A DNA stretch of 64,000 bases from NCBI GenBank assembly GCA_019802505.1, contig JAFMOC010000170.1, forward strand, positions 1,576,001-1,640,000, written 5' to 3'. Below the pieces are notes generated by a model that saw only the letters and a program-made list of their open reading frames with translations, ran no database searches and had not been told where the DNA came from. Position numbers and translations under genes: made by a program. Within the stretch, counting starts at the first letter, position 1. Each line of letters opens with the position of its first letter. Source of the DNA: Corydoras sp. C115 (taxonomy: Eukaryota > Chordata > Actinopteri > Siluriformes > Callichthyidae). Below are positions 58,401 through 64,000 of the stretch, in pieces.

Positions 58401-58790
58401 ATAGCTTTCTGTGGCTCGCCATGCTTTCTCTACTCAAACATGTATGGCTGAGACGATGACTCTAATTTAGCATGGAGGCCCAAGGTGAGGCTGCCTCTAA
58501 TTGCCTGTCATTTTGATAAACTCGCTTAACTTGCTCAAATTTGTTTGTCTCACGTCCTGATTTGAGGAGCCACGCGAGTGTCATTAAACACTGCTGTAAA
58601 CTCATTTGTAGTTGTATGTGCGCTGTAGGCTTCTGCTCCGGATGAGGTTGAGGGAACGAGCGGGCCGCTGTAATGTATGTGTCAACGCATGTGTCATGGT
58701 GTCGTCCTTAAGGTCGTGACCCAGGCAAACCAAAGCTAAAGTGCTCGAATTGCAGCCTGCTAAAGGAGATAATGCGCTAAAGTGTGGAGA
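58401..58790. promoter_or_regulatory. Candidate conserved noncoding element
   Basis: Repeat-free block with GACTCTAATTTAGCATGG, CCTCTAATTGCCTGTCATTTTG, CATTAAACACTGC and GGAGATAATGCGC. It contains several homeodomain-type cores and no reading frame of note. Confidence 0.3.
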
Positions 58791-59312
58791 CGCTCACTCC
58801 ATTAGGTTCCTATACGATGTCCCCGATGTCACATCCCTGACTTTCCCCAAGTCATGGAACGTCTCATAAGGCCTCGGTTTAAACACACTGTACGATCAAA
58901 ATGATTTGTGTTTACTTCTCTGCGTTTTGAACAAACGATTGCTTCCAGTTTGAGGAAAGTTTTTTTTATTTTTTTTTTTTATAAAATGGTTGGGTGAATG
59001 TGGCCTGCACAAAGCCCCGGGATGAACGTAGGCTTAAAGCAAGCCGCTTCGTCCAACGAGAGTGTCAGAACTTACAAACGCACTTCTGAGTGAACCGGCC
59101 AAAATTTGAAAATACCGTGAAATCTTGTAGAATGTTTTGCAAAACTGCTATAGCTAAAAATTTGGGACAATTTTGGAATGAGATGTCATAGATGCTGCTG
59201 TAAATTTTGCCATAAAACGTTTTATTTAGTGTCATTTGATGAAATGTCAGAGAAAATATCTTGTGATGGCTATCTGGGGTGGATGAGCAAATGTTTTAAA
59301 GGTGCTATAATA

Positions 59313-59319
<7 letters not shown>
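58791..59319. other. Unique noncoding sequence
   Basis: A T run lies at 58960-58981. No gene or repeat is recognised. Confidence 0.4.

Positions 59320-59388
<69 letters not shown>
59320..59388. repeat. (AT)n microsatellite, about 69 bp
   Basis: Pure AT dinucleotides following an A run. Confidence 0.97.
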
Positions 59389-59390
<2 letters not shown>

Positions 59391-59469
59391 TTAACAGCAA
59401 TTATTTAAATTTAAACATTTGCTATGACACAACAATCGTATTTTCTTTAATTTATTAATTTTGACTTCT

Positions 59470-59560
59470 GAGCATTGGCGGCTTAGTGACCAGTATACTG
59501 GACTGTCATTTTAATAGGTCAAAGTTCAAGTTCAGGGTTCACAGTCCAGTTTTACAATGA
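59470..59560 (+). repeat. Possible decayed tRNA-like SINE head
   Basis: GGCGGCTTAGTGACCAGTA resembles a V-SINE A-box region and AAAGTTCAAGTTCAGGG could be a damaged B box. ACTGGACTGT at 59497-59506 pairs perfectly with ACAGTCCAGT at 59541-59550. Body and tail are absent, so the call is weak. Confidence 0.25.
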
Positions 59561-60790
59561 GCCAGGACTAAATAGTTTGACTGGGACGAGGACGTCATGG
59601 CAGTAAATGACTTTAATGAGGATCCATTCTGTTTTGTCACGCCCTGCGGTTTGTGAAAGACAAATAAAAATCTTATAAAATCTTCGGAGCCCTCAGCCTC
59701 GCAGGCACGCCAACCTTTTGGAGGGGCATTCATATTCCTCAACTTGATGTTTACTATTACGAAAATTGAAATCACGCGGTCGAGATGCATTTGGAAGCAT
59801 GTGTGCATAAACCGAGCTGAGTTCAAATGCAGAAAAATGACAGGGAGAGAGAGAGTGAGGAAAAATGAAGGTGGCAGAGTGGACGGCGCTTTTTCTTTTG
59901 GGATTTAAAATCTTTCTTGGAGAATGGAGGAGTCCTTCTCATTCCTGCTGAGCTCTACCAAAGCGCTGAAAGAGGTGCAGCCATTTTTATTCACCTCTAT
60001 TTTTTTTTATTATCTTCCATAAGGGCAGAGGATTTGTTCTCGCCCTCTCGCTTTCTTTTCCTCTCTCTCTCTCTTTTTTTTTATTATTTATTTATTTTTT
60101 GCAAGGCTGGATTTCAGTCCCGTAATTTTCTCATCACTCAGATGCAGCCACCTGTCTCCTCCAACGATTCCTTTCTTTTGTCTCTTAAATAATAAGCCGG
60201 CATCCGAATGCCAAATGGAGAGCGTGAGGGAAATGTGGAGGATGGAAGGGGCGCATTGTGGAAAAGAAGGTGAAAAGTAAAAGAGTGTGATGAAAAAAAA
60301 AAAAACGACGTGAGGACGATCCTCACAACATTCGTCCTATTTCTCCTCAGTCCGCCTGCTGACCATCCGTCATGTCCGCTGGTGTAAAAGCCATTTTCCG
60401 ACCCACCGTACTACCAGGGATATTATTCAGTGGTGATGGAAGGTGATGAGGCAATGTGCTGGTCACCCCTCTGCATTAGGCCTGGAGTCAGCTGGAGCTT
60501 GTGCTAGGGGCCGGGGAGGGGGAGGGGAGGAGGAGGTGGGGAGAGGGAAGGGAGGAGAGGCTGTAGAATTAGACAGAAGGACCCCAGGGTTGGAGGCCAC
60601 AGCTCAAGTTCATTACTGCAGACAATGGAAAGCTCTTCAGAAAGCAATTGGGTTGACAGCGCCTATTGGCCTTGATGCAGCCAGCCTGCACATTTATAAT
60701 GTCTGTGTTGGTTATATGAAAAATCAACAAAATGTTGGCTTATATAACACAGTGGGTGTCAATAAATAATAATAATAATAAAAAATTTAA

Positions 60791-60822
<32 letters not shown>

Positions 60823-61566
60823 TGGTTTTCATAATTCCTCTTTATAAAGATTTCAGATATAACAATGCAAATCAGTCTTTATACATTTTAAAAAGACAAA
60901 AAAATTATCGTTGGCTACGTTTAACTCAAATATAAAATACATAGAAGAGGATATTACATATAAAATAAATTCAAATGAATCTACATATAAATAGGTGTAT
61001 GTATATGAACAATAATATTTAGATGCCCAAACATTTATGGCACCCTATTCTAATGTGCCTGACCCCCTATGAAGCTAAACGAGCTTCCACACTTAAAAGT
61101 TGCAGTGTGCGCTGGGCATCCCAAACTGTTCCCACAGATTTCCCAACCGCTTCATTTCTGAAGAGGTGTTCCTTAATGTTTCTGTCTGTATATTAATTAC
61201 AGTGCAATGTAAATGAATCTTTTATTGCTGTTAATACATTTTTAAATACCCTTTTACATTGTAGATTTATGTAGCAGCTCCAATTTATTAAAATTTAACA
61301 ATTACTTAATGAATAATTGAGTGTTTTCATGTGAAAACGTGGCAACATGTTGCACTGTGACTCTTACATAATGACTTTATTACACTGTGTGATGACAAAA
61401 CATGCCTGGCTGCATCAATCACAGTGTCCGCGTGTTTAATGCGTGTTTAATGTGTGTTTAATGCGGGTTTATCAGTGTGTATGCCGTTTGGATTCAGATA
61501 TCCATTTAGGCCTCAGTTCTATGAGCAGCATCAGCAACGTGACAAAAAGTGACTGGAGAAGTTTGG

Positions 61567-61569
<3 letters not shown>
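59561..61569. other. Unique noncoding sequence with simple repeats
   Basis: CT/T-rich sequence at 60060-60100, GA-rich at 60510-60560, an AT tract at 60799-60822, and AT-rich sequence at 60730-61020. 61020-61180 (CCCAAACATTTATGGCACCC) faintly resembles a DNA-transposon end, not secure enough to annotate. No gene is recognised. Confidence 0.4.

Positions 61570-61602
<33 letters not shown>
61570..61602. repeat. T33 homopolymer
   Basis: 33 consecutive Ts; no retroelement body is recognisable next to it. Confidence 0.97.
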
Positions 61603-61605
<3 letters not shown>

Positions 61606-62081
61606 CAGTCCTGAAATCAATCAGTTTTTTATGGTTTCATGTTGGTAGCTTTTGCTCCGAAGAATTGTTGGAACATGGCTGGACAATATTACATTTATTA
61701 GCTTCGATATTAGACATTTTATGGATAATAATGTGTCTGCACTAATTCTGGATGTGAATGGCCAGACATTTAAAGCAGATGTGATAGAACTAATGAAAAG
61801 GCAATCTTTGCCGAGCCAAATGATCTTTTTTCGAAATTAATACTTAATATTTTATTATTGCTATTTATATTTAATGTGCTCTTTGCATTTTTTTTTTTTT
61901 CTCTCCCCGGCAAAAAAATAATGTATCCGTCCGAATTCATTCTCTTTCTTGGCCTTGATGAGCCCTTCAAATGTGAATAGAAGTGGCCCATTTAAGAGGA
62001 AAATGAGTAATAATTTACAAATGTTAATAATTTAATATGATAATGCTATTAGGTTATTAGAATTGGAAGTTTAAAAACAGT
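61603..62081. other. Unique noncoding sequence
   Basis: A 62-codon frame at 61652-61840 has no recognised domain. A T run at 61888-61901. Confidence 0.4.
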
Positions 62082-62120
62082 AAGAAAGAAAAGAAAAGAA
62101 AAGAAAAGAAAAGAAAAGAA
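62082..62120. repeat. (AAAAG)n microsatellite
   Basis: Seven or so AAAAG units after AGAAAG. Confidence 0.95.
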
Positions 62121-62450
62121 CAGACAGCGGGAATCGTTTGACCCTGATTGATCTCAGGTAACGTGAATTTGCTCAGAGTAGAAACAAACAGCGTCGGGAA
62201 CCGATTGTGATCACAGTTATTTCCATTATGATAGGTGAATCAAATCACCGCTCCTCTGAGGCAGCTAATTGAAGATGAGCGTTAACAGGTCTCCTCCCTT
62301 TTCTCTCTCCCACACTTATACTTACCCCATTAAAAAGTCACAGCCAACACCGGGCCTGCCATTAATATTAAATATCTTTCATGTTAATTTTAGGTAATCT
62401 TTATCACAGTGCAGTTCTAAAATGCTGAAGCTGACAGCCGGCTGTGCGAG
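62121..62450. promoter_or_regulatory. Candidate conserved noncoding element
   Basis: Repeat-free block with CCTGATTGATCTCAGG, GATTGTGATCACAG, GCAGCTAATTGAAGATG, GCCATTAATATTAAATATC and GTTAATTTTAGGTAATC. These are homeodomain and HNF-like words at high density, ending at a C run (62459-62468). Confidence 0.35.
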
Positions 62451-63199
62451 TCTGAATGCCCCCCCCCCACCTCCACCTCCCCCTCCCGTCCTTTTACCTG
62501 TCAGTCGCTCTCCCTTTGACTTTTCCTTTCCACACCTTGTCATTCTTCCTCTTTCGCTCACCCCTTAGACTTTTTAAAGTGTTAGTTTGACAGAGGAAAT
62601 AAGGAAATGTTTTCCTTTTTCTTCGTAAGTGCTTTTAAAAGTAATTTATAAAAAAAAAAAAAAAAAAAAGATTTGTGCGATTAAAATCGCGGTGCGGCGA
62701 CTCGGCCTGGGCGCCAATGTCAACAGCGTCATTTGGGTGTTCTGCTCCATGGCTTAATGGACCTGCGGATGTGACCCGGGCTATTTCCATCATCTTAAGT
62801 TTTAGAGTGAAGGGAATCGAGACGTTTTGAGGGATTTGGGTCATGGAGACCTGGCCTGATTTTTATTGGCGTGCGAACCTTTATGCCGACACGCAGCATA
62901 AGGATTCATCTTCGATGTTGGTTTTCTATAGGTGCGCAAGAGGTTGGGTTTCATGCCTCAGGGACATTTTGGTTTAGAAATATCCCCTGCGTCTGTTCTG
63001 CAGGATTTAACCGTCCAATCGGAATTCAAAACTTTGTCATTTCACTGACTGCTGCATGATCGGTTTGAGTTGTAATTCCAGTTGTGATAGTGTCTGTGTA
63101 TCTACGTTTGGTTTGGCTTAATAAATGTCTTTAAATAAAACAACTCACACCACGATGGGGCACAACTTTTAATCACCCTATACAGGTGTGTAATTTAGT
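62451..63199. other. Unique noncoding sequence
   Basis: C-rich run at 62459-62490 and A run at 62650-62669. No gene is recognised. Confidence 0.4.
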
Positions 63200-63204
63200 T
63201 GTAT

Positions 63205-63209
<5 letters not shown>

Positions 63210-63246
<37 letters not shown>
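63210..63246. repeat. (AT)n microsatellite
   Basis: Pure AT dinucleotides, 37 bp. Confidence 0.97.
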
Positions 63247-63248
<2 letters not shown>

Positions 63249-63284
63249 ATGCAGCTGTAGGAATTCTTTTTTTGTTTGTAGGAA

Positions 63285-63352
63285 CAGTTTGGTGAAGGAG
63301 AACTTTAGTGGCCCACACAGAGTCTTCTGGGATGAATCAGAATGTAGAATAG
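63285..63352 (+). pseudogene. Tiny Tc1/mariner-like transposase relic
   Basis: GGAGAACTTTAGTGGCCCAC followed by CACAGAGTC and TTCTGGGATGAATCAGAATG resembles the Leu-x-Trp-Pro-x-Gln-Ser and Leu-Trp-Asp-Glu parts of Tc1-like transposases, with the stretch between them deleted. It probably belongs to the same broad group as the relic at 2991. It is very short, hence low confidence. Confidence 0.35.
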
Positions 63353-63645
63353 TGGGTGTGTTATGCATTGCTGCTTATGCAGCTTACTAAACGTCACATC
63401 CTCGTAATTAATAATGTTCAGAGTTCAGAAATCCTACAGAGAGCCGTGATGGTGTTGACCTGGACGGACGGAGCGCATTCTGAAATTTATTGAACTGCTT
63501 TTAATGTTTCGGCGTCAACGTTTGATATTAGCGCCGTTTGGATTTACTTTCGGACTGTTGTGATTTAAATGGAAGTGTAAACCCGTGGAATAACATTATT
63601 CTCAATTTTAAATGTGGGCAATAACACACGCACACACACACACAT

Positions 63646-63687
<42 letters not shown>

Positions 63688-64000
63688 AGTGAATTGAAGT
63701 CATTTTGATGAAAAATGAGGGGCTGGCTGATTTTGGACAGCTCGGAGAAGCCGGCAGTGAAGTCATTAAGCGACAGCCCGGCTGATAAGGTGAGGCGGCC
63801 GGCTGAATAAATAAATAAATTAAACGAATATCTTATATATATTCTTCTTGCCTCCCTTTGGGGCTCCCTAAATCCAGACCATTGGCTTGTCCCTTCCCCA
63901 GTACACCTTCACCCACACCCCCACACCCACTCCAACCCCACTCCCCCCCCCCCCCCACCCAACCTCTCAGCGCGTTGCTGCCTCTGATTCTCCACCGATC
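63353..64000. other. Unique sequence with CA tract and C run
   Basis: An interrupted CA tract lies at 63625-63682 and 14 Cs at 63943-63956. The sequence between them is unique and has no recognised feature. Confidence 0.5.

Noticed and set aside
61020..61180. Possible DNA-transposon end (CCCAAACATTTATGGCACCC)
   Set aside because: Resemblance to fish transposon ends is too weak, and no partner inverted repeat was found.

Overview
The window is vertebrate, almost certainly teleost, nuclear DNA. It is dominated by short interspersed elements with tRNA-type heads, long dinucleotide microsatellites, long A, T and G runs, and unique intergenic or intronic-looking sequence. The interspersed repeats resemble those of otophysan fishes, catfish-like rather than percomorph; that assignment is from memory and tentative. 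I found no protein-coding exon, host gene or standalone tRNA, rRNA or small RNA gene that I can defend. Open frames of 60-196 codons lie in repeats, in low-complexity sequence, or are unremarkable chance frames.

Layout. 0-3.2 kb: unique sequence, a dispersed fish repeat split by a V-SINE, and a decayed Tc1/mariner-like transposase end. 3.57-4.90 kb: a minisatellite built on a GAACCACAC core, part of it in a 90-bp higher-order period, followed by a CA microsatellite. 6.8-7.6 kb: a V-SINE split by a 544-bp solo LTR with a 4-bp target duplication. 10-16.9 kb: five V-SINE-type copies (two head-to-head) and one tRNA-SINE with a GGATAAAAGCGTCT-type tail. 17.4-20.4 kb: a 188-bp near-perfect inverted repeat flanking a unique 2.6-kb segment. 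22.2-30.7 kb: two more V-SINEs, a LINE 3' end, a CpG-dense block near 26.7-27.0 kb, a tail-to-tail pair of tRNA-SINEs and a nested repeat. 31-41 kb: mostly unique sequence with CpG clusters, a tandem duplication, one V-SINE and many microsatellites. 41.5-41.95 kb: a compound TA/CA microsatellite of about 450 bp. 42.75-42.97 kb: a small CpG island with two full CRE palindromes in AT-rich surroundings. 44-64 kb: homeodomain-site-rich blocks, two V-SINEs, two poly-G tracts over 20 bases, and further microsatellites.

Functionally this looks like a gene desert or a large intron of the kind found around developmental regulators. Several blocks free of repeats and rich in TAATTA, E-box, SOX and CRE-type words look like conserved noncoding elements. 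That is inference from texture; no alignment was possible. The best-supported results are structural: eight V-SINE insertions with recognisable target-site duplications (seven of them clear 10-13 bp copies), the SINE/LTR nesting, the 188-bp inverted repeat, the minisatellite's higher-order structure, and the CpG-dense blocks.
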